Below, piece after piece: positions 29,141 through 40,100 of a stretch of DNA of 64,000 bases. Position 1 is the first letter of the stretch, and each line of letters starts with the position of its first letter. The stretch lies in the NCBI RefSeq assembly GCF_027579695.1, contig NC_083586.1, positions 1,775,001 through 1,839,000 on the forward strand, written 5' to 3'. Both the position numbers and the translations under genes were made by a program. This DNA comes from Neoarius graeffei (Eukaryota > Chordata > Actinopteri > Siluriformes > Ariidae). The notes below the pieces were generated by a model that worked only from the letters and a program-made list of their open reading frames with translations, ran no database searches and had not been told where the DNA came from.

Positions 29141-31720
29141 TAGTGGATATAAAAAGTGTACACACCCTGTTAAAATGATAGGTTTTTCTGATGTAAAAAA
29201 AAATGAGACCATGATAAATAATTTCAAAACTTTTCCCACCTTTAATGTGACCTATAACCTGTACAATTCAGGTAAAAAACAAGCAAATCTGTTAAGGGGG
29301 GAAAAACTATAAAAAATAAAAAAAATGTACAATAAGCTGGTTGCATAAGTGTGCACACCCTTAAACTAATACTTTGTTGAAGCACCTTTTGATTTAATTA
29401 CAGCATTCAGTCTTTTTGGGTACACACCTGCCATCAATTAAAATGACTCTGACTAACCCCGCATAAAGTTCAGCTGTCACAGTAGGATTTTTCCTGATAT
29501 TTACACAGTTGCATCCTCCAGCAAAAGCCATGGTTCGCAGAGAGCTTACAAAACATCAAAGGGATCTCATTGTTGAAAGGTATCAGTCAGGAGAAGGGTA
29601 CAAAAAAAATTCCACGGCATTAGATATATCATGGAGCACAGAGGGATGTATGATGGAATCAAGCAAGCCCTTAGTCCACTGCAGAACAAGACTGCCCCCC
29701 CAAAGTCAACGCCAATAAACCTCTGCCCACTTTGGATGGACGTGATGCTGAGCCAATTCTGAAAGAACTTGAAGAAGCACTAGATGCACTTGCTGCTGGC
29801 AAAGCTCTAGGAAAGGACAGCATACCACCAGATATCCTCAAATGTGCCAAAGGTCCTTTCATCCATGAACTGCATGAGCTTTTCTGTCAGTACTGGAGGG
29901 AAGGAGCAGTCCCACAGGACGTGAGATGCCAATATCGTCACCCTTTACAAAAACAAAGACATGACTGCAATAACTGCTGTGGCATCTCACTGCTCAGCAT
30001 TGTTGGGAAGCTGTTTGCATGTGTCATCCTGAAGAGACTTCAGGTCGTTGCTGACAGAGTCGACCCAAAGTCCCAGTGTGGCTTTTGTGCTGAGAGGTTT
30101 ACTACTGACATGATCTTTTCTGTCAGGCAACTGCAAGAGAAATGCAGAGAGCAGGGGAAACCATTATACATTGCCTTCATTGGCCTTACCAAGGCATTCG
30201 ACCTTGTGAGCAGAAGAGGACTCTTTGAAATCCTGAGAAAGATTAGATGTCCTGCAACATTGCTCACCATCATCAAATCATTTCATGATGATATGAAAGG
30301 AGCCGTTGTGTATGATGGCTCCATCTCTGAATCCTTCAACATACTCAGTGGAGTGAAGCAGGGATGCGTTCTAGCTCCCATGCTGTTTGGAATCTTCTTT
30401 GCAGTCATGCTGTAATACACCTTCAGAACAGTGACAGAAGGGATCTATTTGTGGAGAAGATCAGACGGGAACCTTTTCAGACTGTCTAGACTGAGAGCAA
30501 AGACAAAGGTGCAGTAGAAATGCATCAGAGACTTTCTCTTTGCTGATGATGTAGCAGTTGCAACCCACTCACAAGAGGAGCTCCAGTCTGCCATGTCATC
30601 CTATGCTGTTGCCTGCAATGAATTTGGCCTCACCATTAGCTTAAAGAAGACTCAAGTGATGGGACAAGGTGTTGATCAGCTTCCCTCCATCACAATTGCT
30701 GACCAGGAGCTGGAAACAGTCAATGAGTTTGTTTACCTGGGCTCTTTAATCTCTAACAATCTGTCCTTGGACAGCCAGATCAACAGACGCATTGGAAAGG
30801 CTGCATCAACCTTTGCCAGACTGTCCAAGAGAGTCTGGACCAACAACAAGCTCATGGAGCACATCAAGATCCAAGTGTACAGGGCCTGTGTACTGAACAT
30901 ACTGCTCTATGGCAGCAAATCTTGGACCCTGAAATCAAGGCAGGAGCAAAGACTCAATTCGTTCCACATGCACTACCTGAGGCATATCCTGGGAATCACT
31001 TGGAGAGACAAGGTCCCCAACAACATAATGCTCCAGAGGGCCAACATCACCTCCATGTTTGCCTTGCTGAAGCAGAGACACATGTGCTGGCTAGGACACA
31101 TCTCCAGCATGTCAGATGGACGTATCCCTAAGGACCTCCTCTACAGAGAACTGGCATCTGGTCACAGACCAGTCAGCTGTCCTCAGCTTTGCTACAAGGA
31201 CACTTGAAAACATGACCTCAAAGCTCTCACCATTGACATGAACTCCGGGCAGATGCTTGCAGCAGACAGGTGTACCTGGAAACTGGCAATGACAAAAGGT
31301 CTGTCAGTTTTTGAGGAGAGTCTCATGCAGGGAGCTGATGAGAAAAGAGCTGCCCGCAAATCTTGTCCTACAGCTGTCAGTGCTGCTACACAGTTCTGCT
31401 GTGCAAAGTGTGGAAGAGACTGCCATTCACGCACTGGACAACTGAAAGTGTTCCTAGGGCACACTCTCATGGTCCTCTGGGATCGACGGCTGCCTACTAC
31501 TACACTTATGCAACCAGCTTATTGTGTTTTTTATTTTTTATGCTTTTCTCAGTAACTGATTTGTTTGTTTTTCAATACAGGTTATACAGGTACAGGTTAT
31601 AGGTCACATAGGTGAGGTTATAGGTGGGAAACGTTTTGAAATTATTTATCATGGTTTCATTTTTATTACATCAGAAAAACCTATCATTTAATGGGGTGTG
31701 TACACTTTTTATATCCACTG
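29141..31720 (+). mobile_element. Tc1-like transposon carrying a LINE
   Basis: The ends are (T/C)AGTGGATATAAAAAGTGTAC and GTACACTTTTTATATCCACTG with TA on both sides (29139-29140, 31721-31722). Long inverted repeats include tgataggtttttctgatgt. At 29530-29640 the start of the transposase remains (VRRELTKHQRDLIVERYQSG, then EGYKKNSTALDISWST). The remainder was replaced by a LINE at about 29640-31540. Confidence 0.88.
29640..31540 (+). pseudogene. Non-LTR retrotransposon ORF2 with C-terminal zinc-finger-like motif
   Basis: Pieces in several frames encode EALDALAAGKALGKDSIPPD (RT start), LYIAFIGLTKAFDLVSRRGL, LSGVKQGCVLAPMLFGIFFA, a FADD catalytic motif near 30540, then GLTISLKKTQVMGQGVDQ, VNEFVYLGSLISNNLSLDSQ, INRRIGKAASTFARLSKRVW and LYGSKSWTLKS, and a C-terminal CCAKCGRDCHSR. 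The style is RTE/Nimb-like or a related lineage; I do not assign the clade. At least three frameshifts are present. There is no endonuclease, so the copy is 5' truncated. Confidence 0.85.
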
Positions 31721-31756
31721 TATGAGTTTTATTTATATGTGTACACACACACACAC

Positions 31757-31950
31757 GAGGGTAAGTCAAAAAGTTCTAAGACAAATGAAAAAAATCTTTA
31801 TTTATGAAAATAAAGCTATTTCTCTACATATCCTCCATTTAAGTCTTCTTCTGCAAGCGATGTTTCCATCGGAGAATTCCTTCTTTGTATTCCTTTTTTG
31901 AATTCTTTTGAAATTATAGCATCTGTCTTAGAACTTCTTCACTTACCCTC
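31757..31950. mobile_element. Mariner-type MITE with GAGGGTAAGTCAAAAAG ends
   Basis: Inverted ends GAGGGTAAGTCAAAAAGTTC and GAACTTCTTCACTTACCCTC (26 bp, few mismatches) surround 194 bp without coding potential. A CA repeat precedes it and the large palindromic element follows directly. Confidence 0.8.
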
Positions 31951-31955
31951 ATTTA

Positions 31956-34133
31956 TATAGGGTCATTCCATGCCAAATCAACAAGAGGTTATGCTCGACC
32001 ATCTCAGATTTCAATGAAATTTGGAGGGCTCAGAGATACTATTAAAAGAAGTTAATCCCCAAAACCTGAGCTTCCTATCACCAATAGTTTCAGAGATACA
32101 GGCATTTGAATTTTTCGATTTTTTTGTTTTTTGCTCAAAACATACATATTTCAAAGTGCAATATAATCTTTATTATGCAAGATAGAAACCTGAAATTTTG
32201 CACAGAGAGACTCAATGTCTTGTACTACAAGCTTCAACTTAGAATTTCAATGGTCATTGTATATTAGATGGTGATTTTAACAAGGAAATTAAAAAGACAA
32301 ATTTGCATTTTTAACTCATTCTGGAAGCTTGCCTGTGGCAGTAATGCTTAAACTAAGAATGTTATTCAAATCTACACAGAAATATCTACCAATTTCAGTT
32401 TTACCAAGTCTCCACTATTCCTAGTTTGTCTGTAATAGGGTTTTGAAATTCGCTGATTTCTAAAACATGCCATTTTCAGTAGCAAGAAATCCAATGTGGG
32501 ATAGCAGTTAGGAACTTGTAAATTTTTTTCAGTAATCCCCAAGACCCATATTTTATATTTCCAAATGTTTGTTCTGTGTCTCTCAAGTATTTTTAAACTA
32601 CAGGGGTTTAAAAAATCCATTTTCACCAAATTCGAATTTTTGATATATTTTCATATAACTGATATTTGAAGGTTAATAAATGCTTCAATAAGGCTCAAGT
32701 AGGTTAGGAGACATGTTTCTTCCTCAATTTTAAATAAAATTTCAATTAATGCTCAGTATTAATTATTTGTAAATTGATTTTAATCTAAGACTGTGTAACA
32801 TTAGCAATCAATGACCAGCTATTGTGCACCAGTCAACAGCCAGCCTTATCAATATCAACACAGCACAATAGGTGACCTTTGATATCAGAACAGGTGGCTC
32901 ATATCTTATAGTTTTAGAGTCTGTAAACTGCATACTTGTTCAGATAACATTATATTGCTTGGATTATATTAAATACATTGTAATACAGAGCACTGAGAAA
33001 ATTTACCAATGTTATTAACTGAATGTGTTTCTTTGCAAGGATTGCATATTTTGAATAGTTGACTAGGGAATTTAATTGTAGTTCCTTTCAATTTGAGATC
33101 AGTATAAATGAGTTTGTTCTTAGACATCTAGAAATGGCTGAACTATAGGAATTGGACTAAAGAAAGATTCTGACTGCCATAAACTAACATACAACAGAAA
33201 TTGTAAGTTAAGTGATTTATATGAAAAATGACTGACTTCTTTAGTTTATATATATATATTTACTGAAAAATGTGAAATGTTCATATATTATTTAGCTTAT
33301 TTCAAAATGATAATATTTTTAAAAGCATATTTCTGTGACATGAACACAAGTAAAACGTTTCCTTATCTATACAAATCATTTAGTTGTATTTATCAGTCCT
33401 TAATCATCAATAAAATGGAAATAATATCAAAAATTCGAATTTGGAAAAAATTGATTTTTTAAACACCTGTAGCTCAGAAATACTTGAGAGACACAGAACA
33501 AAAACTTGGAAATATAAAATATGGGTCTAGGAGATTATTGAAAAAAATTTACAAGTTCCTAACTGCTATCCTACATTGGAATCCATGCTACTGAAAATGG
33601 CATGTTTTAGAAATCGGCGAATTTCAAAACCCTATTAAAGACAAACTAGGAATAGTGGAGACTTGGTAAAACTGAACTTGGTAGATATTTCTGTGTAGAT
33701 TTGAATAACATTCTTAGTTTAAGCATTACTGCCACAGGCAAGCTTCCAGAATGAATTAAAAATGCAAAAAATGCAAATTTGTCTTTTTAATTTCCTTGTT
33801 AAAATCACCATCTAATATACAATGACCATTGAAATTCTAAGTTGAAACTTGTAGTACAAGACATTGAGTCTCTTTGTGCAAAATTTTAGGTTTCTATCTT
33901 GCATAATAAAGATTATATTACACTTTGAAATATGTATGTTTTGAGCAAAATGCAAAAAAATAAAAAAAATTCAAATGCCTGTATCTCTGAAACCGTTGGA
34001 GATAGGAAGCTCAAATTTTGGGGATTAACTTCTTTTAATAGTATCTCTGAGCCCTCCAAATTTCATTGAAATCTGAGATGGTCAAGCATAAATTTGTCAG
34101 ATATTTGTTGATTTGGCATGGAATGACCCTATA
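31956..34133. mobile_element. 2.2-kb palindromic DNA element with ~690-bp inverted arms
   Basis: Left arm about 31956-32645 and right arm about 33415-34133 are reverse complements with roughly 5 % divergence, starting TATAGGGTCATTCCATGCCA. The 770-bp centre is AT-rich with no significant frame. TATA occurs at both outer borders, compatible with a TA-type duplication. The long arms plus empty centre are those of a non-autonomous long-TIR element; superfamily unassigned. Confidence 0.9.
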
Positions 34134-34341
34134 GTATATTAAGTTATATTAATTTTATTTTATGTTTCTTTATAGGGCACTCTTTAATTGGGGCCCAGGT
34201 CTGCTGTGTGACCCCCACCATAATTTTGTTTCTTATTTTACTTTTTGAAAGTTTAATAAAACAAAACAAACCATGAAGACCACTGATGCTTTGTTATTGT
34301 TCAAAGAAATAGGCCAATACATTTTTCATAAAAGGAGAGAT
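34134..34341. other. AT-rich spacer
   Basis: No gene or repeat boundary recognised. ggggcccaggtctgctgtgt is the only non-AT-rich part. Confidence 0.4.
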
Positions 34342-34342
34342 A

Positions 34343-34420
34343 CAGTGGTGCTTGAAAGTTTGTGAACCCTTTAGAATTACTATATTTCTGCATAAATATG
34401 ACCTAAAACAACATCAGGCT
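34343..34420. mobile_element. Terminal fragment of the CAGTGGTGCTTGAAAG Tc1 family
   Basis: 78 bases match the left end of the Tc1 element at 24223 (cagtggtgcttgaaagtttg through aacatcagg). The remainder of the element is absent. Confidence 0.9.
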
Positions 34421-34439
34421 TGTACAGTTATACAGGGGC

Positions 34440-34940
34440 TAACACCATCTGGGCCTGCTGATTTTCCTGCATGGAGTCTCTTCAGCTGTCTTCTCACTTG
34501 CTCCTCGCTGATGATCAGTGTGGAGGTGGGGGAGGGATGAAGATGTTTCTGGGGGCGGGGTACTCAGCCAGGGGTCTGTTGAAGAGGTGCGACCAAGATC
34601 CTGAAATGGAGATGAGGTTGGGCAAGAAGATGCGGGGGAGGGGCGAGAATGTGAAGTGTGTGGTTGTAGCCATCCCGCAGAAGAGTGGTGGTGGTGAGTT
34701 GGGATCATGCCATCAAATCTGTTGAAATAAAGATTCAGCTCTTTTGCCGTTTCCACATTGCCATCCTCTCCTTCATTGCTGGTTGGCTTGTAACCAGCGA
34801 TGGTCTTCATTCCACTCCACACCTCTCTACACCGGTGGGTAGACAGCAGGTGTGTTATGCTGCATGAGCAGCAGTTCAAATAGATGCAGTCTGCTGGCTT
34901 TATGTGCCTCAGAGGAGTCTTCTTTATTATTCCGCCCATG
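34440..34940 (-). pseudogene. LINE ORF2 fragment ahead of RT
   Basis: The minus-strand frames encode EVWSGMKTIAGYKPTS, ETAKELNLYFNRFD and, after frameshifts, an ISEEQVRRQLKR-like block ending in KSAGPDGV-type sequence. This is the linker before the first RT motif in fish LINEs of the L1/CR1 style. Highly decayed, with no catalytic motifs. Confidence 0.6.
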
Positions 34941-36304
34941 TTGTGCTATGCATCAGTTCCACTGGAAGCAAACCAGCCCCAGAGAATTTTAGCTTCTAGC
35001 AGAAAAAAAAAACCCCAGCACAGACATGTTCAGAACAACCAAATGGGTCCAGGCATGAAACATTACACTTTTTAAAATGACATTATAATTGTTATTTGTA
35101 GAAATGTGTGAGGATTTGGTTGGGAAAGGCGTCCGCCACCCTGAAACTCCACTCCAGTCCAGGTGGTGGCGCTAACGCGTCCAGTAGCTGCTTCTCCAAC
35201 CGCTAGAAAACATTGGAGAAGAAAAAGGGGGGGACCCGCTGCTTCCATGAACCACATCAGCCCCTCGGTTTATTAAAATAAAAGCACGTTATTGTGTCTG
35301 GCTCTGAAGATTTAAAACCCTGAGGTAAGTTAAACTGAAGGTCGAATCCCTAATACATCTCCACTTCACTGTTTTGGTGAACTCCGTTCAGTATGAAATA
35401 ATGCCGTGTGCACTCTCGGTAGTGCACTACTTATCCACTCAGGAGAGAGCTGTAGTTTGGCTAACCTGCTTAGTTGTATGTTTAAAGTATTTAAATAATC
35501 TTCACTTAAATCACGTTATTTTTTTTTCTAAATTGCAACTTCCTCGCCATTCCAACTTTTATTTCTCAAAATTCCGACTTGATTCCTCACAGGCTTTTTT
35601 TCCCCCTCTTTTTTTAAATTTTATTTTATTTTAAATTTTTTTAAAGCCAATCAGGCAGCCTCACCCCCTCTGCAGTGTATTAAGCAGAAAGCTTTACACA
35701 TTGAAAATGAAGATGGATGAAATCATAGGGGACTGTTTTAGGCATGGTTTCCCCAAACGAGAAATCTTGTTACTGGAAGAATCGTATGGTGTTGAGCTCT
35801 AAGCCTCTGATCCCTGGAGAGAGAGAGAGAGAGAGAGAGAACTCTGTCTAACGATGAGCTCTGGCAGCAACGAAACTTCTTACTTTAACTCAAGGCTAAA
35901 GGCCCAACTCGCAAAGCTCTGTGTTCTGTTTCCGCGCTGGTTTTATTCTTAAAGTTAAAGTGCCCAGGAGTGATTTGTGTCTGCACTGCTCTGATGCTTC
36001 TTTCAGGAGGTTGGTCTGCTCGCTGCGATTCTTCATCCGCCATGCTGTCTTCTGTTCACAAAACCAAAAAAAAGTTGCATCTGTAAAAAGTGTAGATTGT
36101 TGGCTGAGGGTAATCCTAATCGCGTCATAACTGATCATGATTTAGCTGAGTTCATGTGGAGAGTTTGGCCAACATTATTACCTCTGCCGAGGAGGTTGTG
36201 TATTCAGTGCAGTTTATTGTCTAATAAATTGACTATTTGTATAGTCCTTTTAACAATAGGCCACAACCAGCTTGACAGAAAAATACAGATTTTAATTATA
36301 TGAC
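34941..36304. other. Stretch without recognised genes; a possible non-coding exon
   Basis: No coding frame is convincing. 35110-35320 is GC-rich (caggtggtggcgctaacgcg) and ends ccctgag|GTAAGT (35322), which could be a first non-coding exon. A (GA)n run lies at 35819-35840. At 36216-36258 tatttgtatagtccttttaacaat is a decayed piece of the repeat found whole at 42625. Confidence 0.4.
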
Positions 36305-36733
36305 TTAATTAGCACCCTGGTATAACGATGACACTCGCACTTTAAAACAGACCACTCGAAAATTGGAACGTAAATGGCGTCAAACAAAATTGGTAGCGTT
36401 CAAATTCGCGTGGAAGGAGAGCTTCCTGAAGTATAGAAAAGCTCTTAGTGCTGCGAGATCAACATATCTCTCCTCCCTAATAGAAGATAACAAAAATAAT
36501 CCTAGATTCCTATTTAATACTGTAGCAAAATTAACCAGGAAAAAGACCACTATAGACACATGCACACCTACATTATGTAGTAGCAACAACTTCATGAATT
36601 TTTTCAATGACAAAATTGAGAATATCCGGCAAAAAAATTCTAGCTCCTAATTTAAGGTCAGGCAATTTAAGTAGCCCTGTCGTTAACAATATAACTATTA
36701 TATCAGCAATTAGAATGTTTTACTCCCCTTTTA
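36305..36733 (+). pseudogene. L2 ORF2 segment 1: pre-RT linker
   Basis: The frame encodes PWYNDDTRTLKQTTRKLERK, WRQTKLVAFKFAWKESFLKY, KALSAARSTYLSSLIEDNKN and FNTVAKLTRKK. It ends within FYSPF, where hAT copy B is inserted; the frame continues at 42525 with REIELLSLISTSKSSTC. Confidence 0.85.
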
Positions 36734-37093
36734 CAGGGCTCGACATTAACAGTTGTCCGCTTGTCTGGGACAAGTGATAACTTACTTTATGTCGGACAAG
36801 TTCATCGTCTCAGTTACTTGTCCGATCGGACAAGTGCCAAAATACTCTGATATTTGGGTTACATATAAAATTTATCAGTTTATTCACACGATTTCCGAAG
36901 CATCTCACTCGACATATTGTTTTGATGAATCGCCGGATGTTTCTCTTCGGAAAGAGCGATGTGCACATGCGCAATATAGACCCCTTTCACATGACGTCAC
37001 CGCGCTGCGAGATTTTGTTAGGCGCCATATTGGAAGACCAAGTACATGCACTCACAATATAAAACAAAGTACGAGCGAGAGTAAAGTGACACG

Positions 37094-37306
37094 ATGGATG
37101 ATAATTCTAGTTATGTGAGTACATTACCAGTTGCAGAAAGGGCATGGTATGTGGAGAAACTGGCTGTGATTGATGGGTTTGACCCATATGATAAGACTCG
37201 GGGCAAGGGAGAATGGAAACATAAGGAGGACCTGACACCAATTCTGCCATCTGTTTGCTACCCAGACATTGTAAACTATTTGTTGTTTACACCCAGTGCC
37301 TACACT
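37094..37306 (+). pseudogene. N-terminal fragment of SWIM/YqaJ-type protein in the second family
   Basis: From ATG 37094: MDDNSSYVSTLPVAERAWYV, EKLAVIDGFDPYDKTRGKGE, WKHKEDLTPILPSVCYPDIV and NYLLFTPSAYT, then cut by a hAT-like terminus. The LP..YPDIVNYLxxxPSxYT layout parallels LPDFGPHDLYTYVVKNPSxY of the foldback elements, so both encode divergent versions of one module. In known fish proteins this is followed by a KSLEAYN..VSGWV block, SWIM finger and YqaJ domain (recollection). Confidence 0.6.
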
Positions 37307-37610
37307 CAGTGTTCGAACTATGCTGATATTTTCGGGGGGCCCCTTTTTTTTTCCCTTGGGGGTGTGTGTGCTTGCGCTTGTCTCGGAGCGCGGATCTCCA
37401 AACACATGAGAAGCCTATCTTATGCACATATCACGTGGACTCCACACCTCCACACACGCATCGCGTCTGAAGTCATAACTCATCAGGGGAAATCGTGTCC
37501 GCATTAGCATGTTCAAAAAACAACCCCGCGTCAACAATGATACCACATGCAAGGGAAAAAAAAAAAAACAGTCAGGCTACTCAACAACCAACCTGGCAGC
37601 AGCGAGCAAG
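37307..37610. mobile_element. Probable hAT terminus and short insert (CAGTGTTCGAAC)
   Basis: CAGTGTTCGAACTATGC interrupts the coding frame at 37307. The sequence continues through cggggggccccttttttttc to the TSD of the next hAT. The partner end was not found. Confidence 0.35.
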
Positions 37611-38108
37611 CCCCAAACTAGAGGTCTGCGTGGGTCGGATTTTTCAGTCCCGCTCCCGCCCGCATTGTGCAGTCCCACTCCCGCCCGCAAAGAATTATGA
37701 TTTTCAGTCCTGCTCCCGCCCGCCATATTTTGTCCCGCTCCCGCCCGCAAATCCCACATGATGCAGACGTTCGCGTTATTTCTCAGGAAAGTTCTTGTCT
37801 TGACACAGCGTGATGGTGCCCTGCCCCTACTTTGAGTGGATTTGAGCATAAATATCTACAGCTCACGTTTGTTATTGTTTACCTTATTTCTGAATTCAGC
37901 ATGTAGTATCTCTAATAATAATAATTAGTGCTATCAAACGACTAAAATATTTAATCGCAAATCACACATTTTTATCACATGAGAAACCATTGTAATTCTC
38001 TGATCAGCATAAAAAAGTGAATGGGCTTGCTTTGTACCAATAATGAATTGATTTCCTGTTTGCGTTAGTCTATAACTTTAATCAGAGAGACATGTTACAC
38101 AGTGACAG

Positions 38109-38232
38109 TAGGCTTGACTCAATGCTATCCCAGAAATCCTTCCTGTAATATGCAAATTTGGCCGCCTCTGATTGGACAGCCAAATTTGCATATTACAGGA
38201 AGGATTTCTGGGATAGCATTGAGTCAAGCCTA
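38109..38232. repeat. 54-bp perfect inverted repeat (hairpin)
   Basis: Arms 38109-38162 (taggcttgactcaatgctat...) and 38179-38232 are exact reverse complements around a 16-base loop, cgcctctgattggaca. Outer bases are TA on both sides. Confidence 0.97.
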
Positions 38233-38236
38233 CCAT

Positions 38237-38766
38237 CACTAGTCACGTTTACATGCACGTCCAAATCGAGCTGCTGTTGGTAATCGAGCAAAGGGTCCCA
38301 GCAGGGGTGCCAGAGAAATCCAATCCTACATGCACAAGTGAAATCGGGCTATTGTGCAAGGTGCATTGTGCACCCGAGCCACACGTGGCGCTACACGCCC
38401 CATCGTGTTGGTACACTTCCGGTTGTCGTCATGAAGAAGAGCTATAGTGTTGCCAGATACTGCTGACGTTTTCCAGCCCAAAACATGTTCAAATCCGCTA
38501 AAATGCACTTAAAACCCCCAATCTGGCAACACTAGCAGTTCCGTGTTCAAGCTGTTAGGCTTGCTCTAACAGACTATGGCTACAAACTGTCCGGCGCAGA
38601 CCACTGTTTTGTAAGACAACTTATTTTGCACAATAATATTTTTCTAAAGTCCATTTTTTGCTTACAAAAAAATATATATATTTTTTGCTTACAATTTAAC
38701 TTATGTCTTAATAAACACACAAAAAGTTCAATTGTTTTGTTTTTATTGACATTCTTCAGATGTTGG

Positions 38767-38805
<39 letters not shown>

Positions 38806-39207
38806 TACAATGACTTGTTTATGTACACAATTCACAGCTATGCAACAGCTGTACAGATGTATTTGGTGATACAGTAAGTGAGCTAAATTTTAACAGTGCA
38901 AACAATGCCACAAAAAGAAAAGATTCATGCCGTTGTCATGATTCGTTGTCATGCCGACCGAGGCTGTTGTGTTTCCCGCTTGTGGTCTCGTCACTCGTCA
39001 CTTCCGGAAGTAGCTCGATAGGGTATACATGCACAAAGTAGCTCGGCAGAAATCGCATAAACTAGGTCGTGTAGCTCGATTCCGAGAAATCAAGTTCGGT
39101 TCAATTTCAGCCGAATTAAGGTGTATACATGGCATTTTGAACTTCGATTTCAGTCGAGCAACGGCAGAAATTCGATTCTCTCTATGTGCATGTAAACGTA
39201 GTGACTG
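38237..39207. mobile_element. Small DNA element with ACGTTTACATGCAC ends
   Basis: The left end agtcACGTTTACATGCAC and the right end, reversed, cactACGTTTACATGCAC are followed on both sides by TCGAGC/TCGATT-rich sequence. Outer sequences at 38043-38108 and 39201-39265 (gcgttagtctataactttaa and its complement) are also inverted copies, so the element lies in a larger foldback. It contains a 38446-38533 MITE and a CA microsatellite at 38770-38804. Confidence 0.7.
38446..38533. mobile_element. 88-bp MITE with AGTGTTGCCAGAT ends
   Basis: Inverted ends AGTGTTGCCAGAT and ATCTGGCAACACT. Internal sequence (actgctgacgttttccagcc) matches 49954 onward and, reversed, 1-36. Confidence 0.85.
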
Positions 39208-40100
39208 TGTAACCTATCTCTCTGGTTAAAGTTGTAGACTAACGCAACAAGTAAATCAATTCACTCATGGTTCTCTTGCTAGCTGGGTGTGAACTGCGAG
39301 TCATTAGAGTGATCAATGGCAAGTTTAAAATGCTATTTCTCACTCAATTCGGCAATCTGACTTTCTCTGCAAATTTAGGCATCTTAAAATGTTTTTATTA
39401 ATGCCAAATAAAATATCCAGCACAAATTATATATGATAGACATAAATTAATAATTTATAAATTTTATTTCAAGCACGTTTTTAGTTAGTGGGATTACAGC
39501 TTATCACCGCTCCCACCCGCGCGCGCATATGTGCACTTCCGGTCCCGCCCGCGCCCGCAATGAGCTTTCAAAATTTGTCCCGCGCCGCACTGCTTTGCGG
39601 CGGGTCCCGCGGGACTCCCGCGGGAGTGCAGGGCTCTACCCCAAACCATCCTAAGTTATTATTAAATTGTAGAAGTCTGGGAGGCTTGCTCCTCATACAG
39701 TTATCAACTTGGGGCCAATTTAGCATGTTTTAAATCTGAATTTCTTGCGTTTGCTTACCTCAAAGTGTCCGCAGATCATGCACAGACTTATCCATTATAT
39801 CCACAGTTTTTTGCCAAGTCTCACACAGGTTTCTTTCAAGTCTACTGTTGGGCCAATAAATCATAAATAAAACAGCTCAGATTTGTTTGTTTAAGTCGTT
39901 TGCCACTCCACTTTATTCTCGTGGGTTCACATACCGCTGCCGTTATTATCCCCTTATCACGAGTTTGTTGGTCTTCCAAAATGGCGCAGGGTCTGTTTAC
40001 TTCCGGTTTCGGGTGACATCAGTGAAAGGGGTCTATTCCGCTCGCGAAACCGGCCAATACTGCTTCGTGTATTTGAGCTGAAAAGTAAACGGTCGTTAAC

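Larger units (their letters stand above)
37619..39638. mobile_element. hAT element with TAGAG(G/C)(T/C)CTGC ends and 8-bp TSD
   Basis: Perfect duplication ccccaaac at 37611-37618 and 39639-39646. The ends are TAGAGGTCTGCGTGGG and CGGGAGTGCAGGGCTCTA, followed inward by CCCGCTCCCGCCCGC repeats on both sides. The interior is not a transposase but an inverted structure (38043-39265) with a hairpin and smaller MITEs. Confidence 0.88.
36978..40034 (+). mobile_element. Second ISL2EU-like family (AGACCCCTTTCAC ends)
   Basis: The ends are AGACCCCTTTCACATGACGT and TCAGTGAAAGGGGTCT, flanked by AT on both sides. hAT copy C provides the empty site (gcgcaatattccgc, reverse of 55914-55927), which proves the 2-bp AT duplication. 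It begins with a promoter-like segment and a coding exon (37094-37306) of the same protein type as the foldback elements. The interior is replaced by hAT pieces, chiefly 37619-39638. Confidence 0.85.

Noticed and set aside
34471-34725. Gly-rich plus-strand frame
   Set aside because: Antisense to the LINE fragment at 34440-34940.
36097-36303. Small plus-strand frame before the L2 fragment
   Set aside because: It has no similarity and crosses a decayed interspersed repeat.
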